From the NCBI GenBank assembly GCA_963829955.1, contig CAWHKS010000021.1, positions 1-64,000 of the forward strand: 64,000 nucleotides of DNA, read 5' to 3'. Of this stretch, positions 33,586-41,835 are shown piece by piece; positions within the stretch are counted from its first letter, which is position 1, and every line of letters begins with the position of its first letter. The notes beneath the pieces are model-generated. The model was not told the origin of the DNA, made no database searches, and saw only the letters and a program-made list of their open reading frames with translations. Origin of the DNA: DASTFY01 sp963829955. GTDB taxonomy: Bacteria > Actinomycetota > Acidimicrobiia > Acidimicrobiales > Ilumatobacteraceae. The position numbers and the translations under genes were made by a program.

Positions 33586-34908
33586 ATGCTGACGCGCCTC
33601 GACCTCCGCGCCGCCACCACGGGTGGCCCTCTGCCGGGCCCGTCACGCGCGCTCGCCGCGCTGCTGCCGAGGCCCGTCCTGGACGAGGGCGGTCCCGTCG
33701 GCACGGTACGGGACATCCTGGCCCAGGTGCGGCGCGAAGGCGACCGGGCCGTGCTCGACCTCACCGAGCGCTTCGACGGTGTCCGCATCGACAGCCTGGC
33801 CGTGCCGGCCGCCGAGCTGAAGGCCGCGCTGGCCCGCATCCCCGGCGAGCTGCGTGAGGCCTTGGAGGTCGCGGCCGACAACATCGAGACCTATCACCGC
33901 GCCCAGGTCACACGCGAGGCGTCGCTGTGCCGGGCCGGCGTCGAGATCCGGGCGCGAACGGTGCCGGTGGATCGCGCCGGTTGCTACGTTCCCGGTGGGC
34001 GGGCCCGCTACCCCTCGACCGTGCTGATGACCGCGGTCGTCGCCAAGGTGGCGGGCGTCCCGCAGGTGGTCCTCGCCACACCCCCGGCCGCCGACGGCAA
34101 CATCCCCGATTCCACGCTGGCCGCTGCCGCGCTGGCCGGGGTGGACGAGGTGTACCGGATGGGCGGCGCTCAGGCCGTGGCCGCGCTGGCCTACGGCACC
34201 GAGACGATCGATCCCGTCGACGTGATCGTCGGTCCGGGCAACGCCTACGTCGCCATCGCCAAGCGCGAGGTCGCGCAGGAAGGCCTCGTCGGCGTGCCGT
34301 CCTCGTTCGCCGGTCCCAGCGAGGTCGTCGTGGTTGCCGACGGGTCCGTCGAAGCGGACTTCGCGGCCATCGACGTCATCGTCCAGGCGGAGCACGGGCC
34401 GGACGGACTGGCCTGGCTGATCTCGTGGGAGCCCGCGGTCGTCGATGCGGTCGACGCCGCGGTCGAGCGTCTCGTGGCGGGCAACCCCCGCCGGCGCGAC
34501 ATCGAGGCGACGTTCGCCCGTGGTGGCCACGCCGTGCTCGTCGACTCCCCGGCCGATGCCGTTGCAGTCAGCAACGCCATCGCGCCCGAGCACCTCGAGT
34601 TGATGGTCGCCGATCCCGAGGCGCTGCTTCCCCTCGTGCGCCACGCTGGAGCCGTCTTCACCGGCGCATGGTCGCCGGCGAGCATCGGCGACTACGTGGC
34701 CGGTCCGTCCCACGTCCTCCCGACGTTCGGCTCGGCCCGCTTCGGTGAGGCCCTCACCGTGGCGGACTTCACCAAGCACGTGCACGTCATCCACGTCGAG
34801 GAGGGCGGGCTCCGGTCGCTCGGCGCGTACGTCGTGACGCTGGCCGAAGAGGAAGGCCTGCCCGCCCACGCCGACTCCATCCGGTTGCGGCTGGGGGCGG
34901 GGACGTGA
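33586..34908 (+). CDS. hisD: Histidinol dehydrogenase
   Basis: Performs the last two oxidations of histidine synthesis, NAD-dependent. 440 residues. Family blocks visible: DRAGCYVPGGRARYPSTVLM, GVDEVYRMGGAQAVAAL, VGPGNAYVAIAKREV, FAGPSEVVVVAD, AEHGPDGLAWL (zinc Gln/His), APEHLEL (catalytic Glu/His) and GDYVAGPSHVLPT. ATG 33586 is preceded by TAGCCT at 33569-33574 with an 11-nt gap, marking the probable head of the his-trp supercluster. A long in-frame upstream extension reads through non-coding sequence and is rejected. Overlaps hisC by 4 bp. Confidence 0.96.
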   Translation: MLTRLDLRAATTGGPLPGPSRALAALLPRPVLDEGGPVGTVRDILAQVRREGDRAVLDLTERFDGVRIDSLAVPAAELKAALARIPGELREALEVAADNIETYHRAQVTREASLCRAGVEIRARTVPVDRAGCYVPGGRARYPSTVLMTAVVAKVAGVPQVVLATPPAADGNIPDSTLAAAALAGVDEVYRMGGAQAVAALAYGTETIDPVDVIVGPGNAYVAIAKREVAQEGLVGVPSSFAGPSEVVVVADGSVEADFAAIDVIVQAEHGPDGLAWLISWEPAVVDAVDAAVERLVAGNPRRRDIEATFARGGHAVLVDSPADAVAVSNAIAPEHLELMVADPEALLPLVRHAGAVFTGAWSPASIGDYVAGPSHVLPTFGSARFGEALTVADFTKHVHVIHVEEGGLRSLGAYVVTLAEEEGLPAHADSIRLRLGAGT

Positions 34909-35987
34909 CCCGGGTGCCGGTGCGGGACGATCTCCAGGCGCTGGAGGGCTATCACTCGCCGCAGGTGTCGGCCGCGGTCCGGCTGAACACCAACGAGTCG
35001 CCCGAGCCCCCGCCGGCAGCCTGGCGCGACGCGCTGGCGGCCGAGCTGGCCCGCGTCGAGTGGCACCGCTATCCGGATCGGTCGGCGCGCGATCTGCGGG
35101 AGGCCATCGGCGCGCGGCACGGCGTGCCGGCCGACCAGGTCTTCGCGGCCAACGGCTCCAACGAGGTCCTCCAGACGTTGCTGCTCACGTTCGCCGGCCC
35201 GCGGCGAGCCGTGGCCACGTTCGAGCCGACCTACCAGTTGCACGGCCACATCGCCCGGCTGAGCGGCGCCACGGTGGTGGAAGGCGAGCGGCAGGGCGAC
35301 TTCACGCTGGACCTCGCGGCGGCGACGCGGCTGCTGGCCGAGGCCCGCCCCGCGGTCACGTTCCTGTGCTCGCCCAACAACCCGACCGGCCTGGTCGAGC
35401 CCGAGGCCACCGTGCGGGCGCTGCTCGATGAGGTGCCGGGGCTCCTCGTGGTCGACGAGGCCTACGGGCAATTCGCGCCGTGGTCGGCGCTGTCGCTGGT
35501 CGAGGAGGACCGCCCGCTCGTCGTGACCCGCACCTTCTCCAAGACGTGGTCGATGGCGGCCGCCCGGCTGGGCTACCTGGTCGGACCGGCCTGGCTGGTC
35601 ACCGAACTGGAGAGGGTCACGCTCCCGTACCACCTCGACGCCACCAAGCAGATCGCGGGGCGTCTGGCCCTGGGCTTCGTGGCGGAGATGGAGACCCGGG
35701 TGAAGCAGGTCGTGGCCGAGCGGGAGCGGATCACCAGGACACTGCAGGAGCTGCCGGTCGACACGTGGCCGTCCGGCGCGAACTTCATCCTCTTCCGGCC
35801 CCGGGACCGGGACGGCCGGGCGGTGTGGCAGGGACTGCTCGACCGCTCGGTGCTGGTCCGGGACTGCTCGGGCTGGCCGCGACTGTCCGGCTGCCTGCGG
35901 GTGACGGTCGGGACGCCGGCCGAGAACGACGCGTTCCTCGCCGCGCTCGGCGACGTGCTGGCCGGCGAAGGCGGGCGATCGGCATGA
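34905..35987 (+). CDS. hisC: Histidinol-phosphate aminotransferase
   Basis: PLP-dependent fold-type I transaminase converting imidazole-acetol phosphate to histidinol phosphate. 360 residues, with VRLNTNESPEPPP at the N-terminus, AANGSNEVLQTLLLTF, CSPNNPTGLV, VVDEAYGQFA (PLP Asp/Tyr) and RTFSKTWSMAAARLGYLV (Schiff-base Lys). GTG 34905 overlaps hisD by four bases, and its own end overlaps hisB by ATGA, so translation is coupled. Confidence 0.95.
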   Translation: MTRVPVRDDLQALEGYHSPQVSAAVRLNTNESPEPPPAAWRDALAAELARVEWHRYPDRSARDLREAIGARHGVPADQVFAANGSNEVLQTLLLTFAGPRRAVATFEPTYQLHGHIARLSGATVVEGERQGDFTLDLAAATRLLAEARPAVTFLCSPNNPTGLVEPEATVRALLDEVPGLLVVDEAYGQFAPWSALSLVEEDRPLVVTRTFSKTWSMAAARLGYLVGPAWLVTELERVTLPYHLDATKQIAGRLALGFVAEMETRVKQVVAERERITRTLQELPVDTWPSGANFILFRPRDRDGRAVWQGLLDRSVLVRDCSGWPRLSGCLRVTVGTPAENDAFLAALGDVLAGEGGRSA

Positions 35988-36577
35988 CGGCCCGCACCGC
36001 GACACGTCGGCGCGTCACGAAGGAGACGGCGATCGAGCTGTTCCTCGACCTCGACGGCCGGGGCGAAACGGCCATCAGCACGGGTCTGCCCTTCTACGAC
36101 CACATGCTCGATCAGCTCGGTCGGCACGGCGGGTTCGACCTCACGGTCAAGGCCGAGGGCGACCTGCACATCGACAGCCACCATACGGTCGAGGACGTCG
36201 CCATCGCCCTGGGCGAGGCGTTCCGAGAGGCGGTCGGTGACAAGACCGGTGTCCGCCGTTTCGCCAGCGGCCTGTATCCGCTCGACGAAGCACTGGTCGA
36301 AGTGGCGCTGGACCTCTCCGGTCGACCGTACGTGGTGTGGGAGGTCGAGTTGCCGGAATGCCTGCCGCTGGGCAACCCGCCGTTCGATCCGCAGCTGGCC
36401 GAGCACGCCGTGCACAGCTTCGCCACGGCGGCGGGCATCACCCTGCACGTAACGCTGCGTCGCGGGCGCAACGTGCACCACATCATCGAGGCGACGTTCA
36501 AGGGGTTGGCGCGGTGCCTGCGCGACGCCGTGCGCGTCGAGGGCGCCGGCGTGCCATCGACCAAGGGCGTGCTGTGA
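35984..36577 (+). CDS. hisB: Imidazoleglycerol-phosphate dehydratase
   Basis: Monofunctional HisB (197 residues), lacking the phosphatase domain found in enteric bacteria. Manganese-ligand motifs DHMLDQLGRHGGFDL, DSHHTVEDVAIALGEA, AEHAVHSFA and NVHHIIEATFKGLARCL are all intact. It starts at ATG 35984 inside the hisC stop and overlaps hisH by GTGA. Confidence 0.96.
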   Translation: MTARTATRRRVTKETAIELFLDLDGRGETAISTGLPFYDHMLDQLGRHGGFDLTVKAEGDLHIDSHHTVEDVAIALGEAFREAVGDKTGVRRFASGLYPLDEALVEVALDLSGRPYVVWEVELPECLPLGNPPFDPQLAEHAVHSFATAAGITLHVTLRRGRNVHHIIEATFKGLARCLRDAVRVEGAGVPSTKGVL

Positions 36578-37224
36578 CGAGCGGGGGCCGGCCGCGCCCG
36601 CTGGTGGCGGTGCTGGACTACGGGATCGGCAACCTGCGTTCGGCCGAGAAGGCGCTGACCCACGTCGGGGCCGACGCCCGGCTCACGGCCGACCACGGGC
36701 TCATCGCGGAGGCCGACGCCGTGGTACTGCCGGGCGTGGGCGCGTTCGGCCGGTGCATGGAGGCGCTGCGTGACGCGGGCCTGGCGGAGCCGGCACTCAC
36801 CGCGGTCGCCTCCGGCCGGCCGTTCCTCGGCATCTGCATCGGCATGCAGCTGCTCTTCGAGTCCTCCGATGAGGATCCGGCCGTGGCCGGCCTCGGCGTG
36901 GTGCCGGGGCGGGTCGTGTGGATTCCTCCCGGCGTGAAGCGCCCGCAGATGCAGTGGAACCGGCTCGACTTGCGCGTGCCGGGCGAGCCGTTGTTCGCGG
37001 GCTTGGGCGAACGGCCGTGGGTCTACTTCGTCCACTCGCTCCACGGGGTCCCCGAGGACCCTGCCGATGTGGTCGCCACCTGCGAGTACGGCGTCACCCT
37101 CAACGCCGCCTTCCGCCGGGACAACGTGTTCGCGGTGCAGTTCCACCCGGAGAAGTCCGGACACGAGGGTCTGGCCCTCCTCGCCAACTTCGCCGCGGTG
37201 GCCGCCGGCGCCCTCACCGCCTGA
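36574..37224 (+). CDS. hisH: Imidazole glycerol phosphate synthase, glutaminase subunit
   Basis: Class I glutamine amidotransferase that feeds ammonia to HisF. 216 residues with the family start VLDYGIGNLRSAEKAL, oxyanion/nucleophile loop LGICIGMQLLFE (Cys), and FHPEKSGHEGL (His-x-Glu), so the triad is complete. GTG 36574 overlaps the hisB stop. The partner hisF follows one gene later. Confidence 0.95.
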   Translation: MTSGGRPRPLVAVLDYGIGNLRSAEKALTHVGADARLTADHGLIAEADAVVLPGVGAFGRCMEALRDAGLAEPALTAVASGRPFLGICIGMQLLFESSDEDPAVAGLGVVPGRVVWIPPGVKRPQMQWNRLDLRVPGEPLFAGLGERPWVYFVHSLHGVPEDPADVVATCEYGVTLNAAFRRDNVFAVQFHPEKSGHEGLALLANFAAVAAGALTA

Positions 37225-37235
37225 CGGGGCACGCC

Positions 37236-37958
37236 GTGGATCTGTACCCGGCCATCGACCTCAGGGCCGGCCGCGCTGTTCGTCTCCTCCGGGGGGACTA
37301 CGACCAAGAGACGGTCTACGGCGACGACCCCGTCGCGCTGGCCGAGGGATTCGCGGCGGCAGGCACGTCATGGGTTCACGTGGTCGACCTCGACGCGGCG
37401 CGCAGCGGCGATCCGGTCAACCGACCCGTCGTGGAGGCGATCACGGCCGCCGTCGCCGGGCGGGCGCGGGTGCAGGCCGGTGGCGGTGTGCGCAGCGTGG
37501 CCGGCGCGCGTGCGCTCGCGGACTCGGGGGTGGCAAGAGTGGTGATGGGCTCCGCGGCCCTGCAGACGCCGGAGCTCGTGACCGCCGTTGCCGCGATCGT
37601 GCCCGTCGCGGTCGGGCTCGATCACCGTGGTGGTGAGCTGGCCGTGCACGGCTGGACCGCGGGCAGCGGGCGTCGGCTTCCCGACGTACTCGGCGACTTC
37701 CCGGCGGCCGAGGCGTTCGTCGTGACGGACATCTCGCGCGACGGAGCCCTGACAGGGCCTGATCGCGAGGGGCTGGCCGCGGTGGCGGCCGTGGCCCCCT
37801 GCCCGGTCATCGCCTCCGGTGGGGTGGCGTCGCTCGAGGACCTGCAGGCTCTGGCCACGATCCCGGGGCTGGCCGGGGTCATCGTCGGCAAGGCCATCTA
37901 CGAGGGGCGGTTCGACGTGGCGACCGGCCTGCGTGCCCTCGCCGGGGAACGGCCGTGA
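37236..37958 (+). CDS. hisA: ProFAR isomerase
   Basis: A 240-residue TIM barrel that opens the ribose of ProFAR. N-terminal YPAIDLRAGRAVRLLRG, WVHVVDLDAARSG, VQAGGGVRS and ISRDGALTGPD (catalytic Asp region) are clear. In many actinobacteria this enzyme is the bifunctional PriA, which also serves tryptophan synthesis. Here a separate trpF lies at 43926, so dual function is not needed. GTG 37236 is the start. Confidence 0.93.
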   Translation: MDLYPAIDLRAGRAVRLLRGDYDQETVYGDDPVALAEGFAAAGTSWVHVVDLDAARSGDPVNRPVVEAITAAVAGRARVQAGGGVRSVAGARALADSGVARVVMGSAALQTPELVTAVAAIVPVAVGLDHRGGELAVHGWTAGSGRRLPDVLGDFPAAEAFVVTDISRDGALTGPDREGLAAVAAVAPCPVIASGGVASLEDLQALATIPGLAGVIVGKAIYEGRFDVATGLRALAGERP

Positions 37959-37965
37959 GGTCGCT

Positions 37966-38734
37966 GTGAGGGTCGCCCGTGTCATCCCTTGCCTCGACGT
38001 GAAGGCGGGCCGGGTCGTGAAGGGTGTCAACTTCGTCGGCCTGCGCGACGCCGGCGACCCCGTGGAGCTGGCAGCCCGCTACGACGCCGAGGGCGCGGAC
38101 GAACTGGTCTTCCTCGACATCACCGCGTCCTCGGATGGTCGCGACACCATGGTCGACGTCGTGGCCCGCACGGCTGAGCAGGTGTTCATCCCGTTCACCG
38201 TCGGCGGCGGGATCCGAGGCGTCGAGGATGCGCGCCTGATGCTGCGGTCGGGCGCCGACAAGGTGAGCGTCAACACGTCGGCCGTGGAGCGACCCGAGCT
38301 GATCGGCGAGATCAGCGTCGAGTTCGGCGCGCAGTGCGTCGTCTGCGCCATCGACGCCCGGCGGGTCGTAGGCGAGCGCCCAGCGTGGGAGGTGTTCGTG
38401 CACGGTGGCCGGACACCGACCGGCCATGACGCGCTCGACGTGGGCGGTGGAGGCCGAACGGCGGGGCGCGGGGGAGATCCTCCTCACCTCGATGGACCGT
38501 GACGGCACCAAGGCCGGCTACGACCTCGAGCTCACCCGCGCCGTCGCCGACGCGGTCGGGATCCCGGTCATCGCCAGCGGGGGAGTGGGCACGCTGGAGC
38601 ACCTCGTCGAGGGGGTGCTCGTGGGTGGAGCGGACGCCGTGCTGGCGGCCTCGATCTTCCACTTCGACGAGCACGAGATCGCCGCGGCCAAGGCGTTGAT
38701 GGCCGCCGCCGGCATCGAAGTGCGTCCGGTCTGA
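37966..38734 (+). CDS. hisF: Imidazole glycerol phosphate synthase, cyclase subunit, frameshifted
   Basis: Cyclase half of IGP synthase with HisH. GTG 37966 gives VARVIPCLDVKAGRVVKGVNF (catalytic Asp), FVVGGGIRGVEDARLML-type phosphate loop, and IDARRV. Near 38438 an extra base shifts the frame; the other frame continues TWAVEAERRGAGEILLTSMDRDGTKAGYDLEL (second catalytic Asp) and ASGGVGTLEHLVEG to the stop at 38734. Both halves fit the family perfectly, in a gene needed for histidine prototrophy, so this is best explained as a sequencing error. Confidence 0.93.
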
Positions 38735-38747
38735 CGCCATCAGGCGG

Positions 38748-38753
38748 TACCGT
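38748..38753 (+). promoter_or_regulatory. -10 box of the Cpn10-like gene
   Basis: TACCGT, 8 nt before GTG 38762, in the only clear gap (27 bp) of the his section. It suggests an internal leaderless promoter for the segment starting at the Cpn10-like gene. Confidence 0.5.
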
Positions 38754-38761
38754 CGCCCCTC

Positions 38762-39103
38762 GTGGCCCCTACCCATGAGCTCGGCCCGGACGAGAAGCTC
38801 CCCATCCAGATGCTGAACGACCGTCTGCTCGTGCGCATCCCGCGAGAAGACGGGGAGCGGCGCTCGTCGGGGGGCATCCTCATCCCGGCGACCGCGCAGG
38901 TGGCCAAGCGCCTGGTCTGGGCCGAGGTGGTGGGCAAGGGGCAGAACGTCCGCATGGTCCAGATGGGGGATCGCGTGCTGTTCAGCCCGGACGACCGGTA
39001 CGAGGTGGAGGTCCAGGGCGAGGATTACCTCATCCTCCGTGAGCGAGACATCCACGCCGTCGCCGCGTCGCGCGTGGAGGGCTCGACGGGGTTGTACCTG
39101 TGA
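38762..39103 (+). CDS. GroES/Cpn10-family protein
   Basis: A 113-residue protein with the Cpn10 fold: LPIQMLNDRLLVRIPRE, SSGGILIPATAQ mobile-loop region, WAEVVGKGQNVRMVQMGDRVLF and EDYLILRERDIHAV. It is more divergent than a housekeeping GroES (altered mobile loop, C-terminal extension) and no groEL lies beside it, so it is probably a paralogue. It overlaps hisI by GTGA, tying it to the histidine genes; why is unclear. Confidence 0.85.
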   Translation: MAPTHELGPDEKLPIQMLNDRLLVRIPREDGERRSSGGILIPATAQVAKRLVWAEVVGKGQNVRMVQMGDRVLFSPDDRYEVEVQGEDYLILRERDIHAVAASRVEGSTGLYL

Positions 39104-39441
39104 TCACCGCCACCGCCGACCAGCTCGAGGCTGTCGTGTTCGATGCCGACGGCCTCGTGCCGGCCATCGTCCAGGAGGCGGGAAGCGGGCAGGTGCTGAT
39201 GATGGCGTGGATGAGCGCGGAGTCGCTTCGCCTCACGCTGGAGGAGGGCCGGACCGTGTTCTGGTCCCGGAGCCGCCGGGAGCTGTGGCGCAAGGGCGAG
39301 ACCTCGGGCGAGGTACAGCGGGTCAAGGAGGCCCTCTACGACTGCGACGGCGACACACTGCTGTTCGTGGTCGAGCAGGAGGGCCAGGGCGCCTGCCACA
39401 CCGGCGCCCACTCCTGCTTCTTCCGCGCCTTCGGGAGCTGA
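39100..39441 (+). CDS. hisI: Phosphoribosyl-AMP cyclohydrolase
   Basis: Monofunctional HisI (113 residues) with no fused HisE domain. Motifs VLMMAWMSAESLRLTLEEG, VFWSRSRRELWRKGETSG, VKEALYDCDGDTLL (metal Asp/Cys) and GACHTGAHSCFF (zinc Cys) are all present. The start GTG overlaps the Cpn10-like stop. The matching hisE and hisG are not in the window. Confidence 0.95.
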   Translation: MITATADQLEAVVFDADGLVPAIVQEAGSGQVLMMAWMSAESLRLTLEEGRTVFWSRSRRELWRKGETSGEVQRVKEALYDCDGDTLLFVVEQEGQGACHTGAHSCFFRAFGS

Positions 39442-39447
39442 CCGCCG

Positions 39448-40977
39448 GTGGTGGTGTTGCGCATCCGCCCGACCCGGGAGGAGTTCGCCGGACTGGCCGC
39501 CAGTCACACGGTCGTGCCTGTCTGGACCGAGCTCTTGGCCGACCTCGAGACACCGGTCGCCGCGTACGCCAAGGTCGTCGGTGACGGAGCCGGGTTCCTT
39601 CTGGAGTCGGTGGAGCACGGTGAGCGGTGGAGCCGGTTCTCGTTCGTGGGGCGCGCCCCGGTGGCGACCCTCGTGCTGCGGGACGGTCGGGTGGAGGTGG
39701 AGGGCGCGCTCCCCGACGGTGTGCCGCGGGACAAGGGCATCCTCGCCGCGCTCGACGTGGTGCTCGATCGCTACCGGGCGCCCCGCCTGCCGGACCTCCC
39801 GCCCCTGCAGAGCGGCGTGGTCGGCTACCTCGGGTACGACGTGGTGCGGGAGATCGAGCGCCTCCCGTCGGCGCCGCCCGACGATCGGGGGCTGCCGGAC
39901 GCCGTGATGAGCGTCATCGGCTCCCTGGTCGCCTTCGACCACTGGCGCCAGCGGGCCTACCTGATCGACAGCGTGCCGGTCCTGGGGCTCGACGCCGCCG
40001 AGCTGGACGCCGCCTACGACGGCGCCGCCCGCCGGGTAGAGGCCCTGTCGGCCGATCTGGCCCGGCCGCTGAGCTACTCGGCCGTGGCGCCGCCTGATCC
40101 CGGCGAACCGCTCCCGCCGGTCAGCTCCACCATGCCCGGCGGCCTGTACCAGCAGGCGGTGCAGGTGGCGAAGGAACACATCCGCGCCGGCGACATCTTC
40201 CAGGTGGTGCTGGCCCAGCGGTACGACCTGGAGCTCGACGCCGATCCGTACGACGTGTACCGGGTGCTGCGGCAGGTCAACCCCAGCCCGTACATGTACT
40301 TCCTGCGCCATCCGGAGATCACCATCGTCGGGTCGTCCCCCGAGCCGATGGTGCAGCTGCTGGGAGGACGGGTGATCTCGCGCCCCATCGCCGGCACCCG
40401 CCGCCGGGGGCGCACGGACGAGGACGACCGGCGCCTGGCCGGCGAGCTGCGGGAGAACCCCAAGGAGGTGGCCGAGCACGTGATGCTGGTCGACCTGGCC
40501 CGCAACGATGTCGGCCGCATCGCCCGCTTCGGCACGATGCACGTGGACGAGTTGCTGACGCTCGAGCGCTACAGCCATGTGATGCACCTGACATCCCAGG
40601 TGTCCGGCGACCTGGTGGACGGGCGGGGGCCGATCGACGTCCTGCGCGCCACGCTGCCCGCGGGCACGGTGAGCGGTGCCCCGAAGGTGCGGGCCATGGA
40701 GATCATCGACGACCTCGAACCCGTCAAGCGGGGGCCCTACGCGGGCGTGGTCGGCTACATCGACTTCTCCGGCAACCTCGACACGGCCATCGCCATCCGC
40801 ACCATGTTCGTGGGGCCGCACGGCGCATCGCTGCAGGCGGGCGCGGGCATCGTCGCCGACTCCATCCCCGACGACGAGGACCTCGAGTGCCGGAACAAGG
40901 CGGCCGCCCTGCTGGCCGCGGTGCCGGCGGCGCGGCGGATGACGCTCAAGCGGACCGAAGACGGAACGCCGGCGTGA
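39448..40977 (+). CDS. trpE: Anthranilate synthase component I
   Basis: Makes anthranilate from chorismate with the TrpG amidotransferase, which is not in this window. 509 residues: an N-terminal regulatory region with LLESVEHGERWSRFSF (tryptophan-binding LLES motif), then the chorismate-binding core with GDIFQVVLAQRY, NPSPYMYFL, SSPEPMVQL, RPIAGTRRRG, VDLARNDVGRIA and LPAGTVSGAPKVRAMEII. The LLES motif implies feedback inhibition by tryptophan. GTG 39448 lies 6 bp after hisI, linking the two pathways in one transcript. Confidence 0.95.
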   Translation: MVVLRIRPTREEFAGLAASHTVVPVWTELLADLETPVAAYAKVVGDGAGFLLESVEHGERWSRFSFVGRAPVATLVLRDGRVEVEGALPDGVPRDKGILAALDVVLDRYRAPRLPDLPPLQSGVVGYLGYDVVREIERLPSAPPDDRGLPDAVMSVIGSLVAFDHWRQRAYLIDSVPVLGLDAAELDAAYDGAARRVEALSADLARPLSYSAVAPPDPGEPLPPVSSTMPGGLYQQAVQVAKEHIRAGDIFQVVLAQRYDLELDADPYDVYRVLRQVNPSPYMYFLRHPEITIVGSSPEPMVQLLGGRVISRPIAGTRRRGRTDEDDRRLAGELRENPKEVAEHVMLVDLARNDVGRIARFGTMHVDELLTLERYSHVMHLTSQVSGDLVDGRGPIDVLRATLPAGTVSGAPKVRAMEIIDDLEPVKRGPYAGVVGYIDFSGNLDTAIAIRTMFVGPHGASLQAGAGIVADSIPDDEDLECRNKAAALLAAVPAARRMTLKRTEDGTPA

Positions 40978-41780
40978 CCGCGACGTTCTGGTGCGCGACG
41001 TCGCGGGACGCCGTCCGAGTCACGGGTCAGGACGCGGTGTCGTATCTGCAGTCGCAGCTCAGTCAGGACCTGGATCCGCTGGCGGTCGGCGCGTCCGCGT
41101 GGTCGCTGCTCCTGCAACCGAATGGCCGTCTCGACGCGCTCCTACGCGTGCGGCGGACGGGCGACGAGGAGCTCGTCGTCGACGTCGACCGCGGATGGGG
41201 GGAGGCCGTGCTGGCACGGCTCCAGCGCTTCCGCATCCGGGTCGCGGCGGAGCTGGAGCCCGCTGAACTCGGCGTCGTCGCCGTACGCGGCGAAGGCCTA
41301 GCGTTGCCGCCTGGTGCCGAGCCCGCGTGGTGGGGCCCGGAGTGCGGATTCGACCTGCTCGAGGCCGAGGCTGGTCCTCCGGCGGGCGTCGCCGCCGGCG
41401 ATGCGGCCGCACTCGAAGCCGCCCGCGTGGCGGCCGGCTGGCCGGCCATCGGGCGGGAGATCACCGAGCAGACCATCCCGGCCGAGCTGGGACCGCTCCT
41501 CGACCTGGCCGTCAGCTTCACGAAGGGGTGCTACCCCGGCCAGGAGCTGGTCGAGCGCATGAACTCCCGGGGCGCGTCGGCCCCCCGGACGGTCCGGAGG
41601 CTGGCGGCGGAGGGCGGGTCGCTGTCGATCGGTGACGTGGTGACCGACGAGGGGCGCGAGGTCGGCACCGTGACGAGTGCCGCCGGCGGCGCCGCCCTTG
41701 CCGTGGTCAACCGGGCCGTCGAGCCAGGAGCCCAGGTCTCGGTGGCCGGCACGCCGGCGCGCGTCCTCCCGCTCCACTGA
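40974..41780 (+). CDS. ygfZ: YgfZ/GcvT-like Fe-S cluster maintenance protein
   Basis: A 268-residue folate-binding YgfZ (CAF17/IBA57-like) protein implied in maturation or repair of some 4Fe-4S enzymes. The diagnostic motif KGCYPGQELVERMNSRG is intact near residue 183, and the N-terminal GQDAVSYLQSQLSQDL and C-terminal barrel (GDVVTDEGREVGTVTS) match. It overlaps trpE by GTGA. Its presence inside a tryptophan operon is odd because no trp enzyme here uses Fe-S clusters. Confidence 0.88.
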   Translation: MTATFWCATSRDAVRVTGQDAVSYLQSQLSQDLDPLAVGASAWSLLLQPNGRLDALLRVRRTGDEELVVDVDRGWGEAVLARLQRFRIRVAAELEPAELGVVAVRGEGLALPPGAEPAWWGPECGFDLLEAEAGPPAGVAAGDAAALEAARVAAGWPAIGREITEQTIPAELGPLLDLAVSFTKGCYPGQELVERMNSRGASAPRTVRRLAAEGGSLSIGDVVTDEGREVGTVTSAAGGAALAVVNRAVEPGAQVSVAGTPARVLPLH

Positions 41781-41822
41781 CCCTCGACGCGGCCCGGAGA
41801 CGGGCGTCATGGGGGCCACCGG

Positions 41823-41828
41823 TACAGT
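41823..41828 (+). promoter_or_regulatory. -10 box before trpC
   Basis: TACAGT ends 7 nt before GTG 41836, in the 55-bp gap after ygfZ; likely internal promoter for trpC-trpA. Confidence 0.5.
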
Positions 41829-41835
41829 GCCCGCA

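Noticed and set aside
37236..37958. Naming the isomerase priA (bifunctional HisA/TrpF)
   Set aside because: A separate, complete trpF lies at 43926, so a dedicated HisA is the simpler call.
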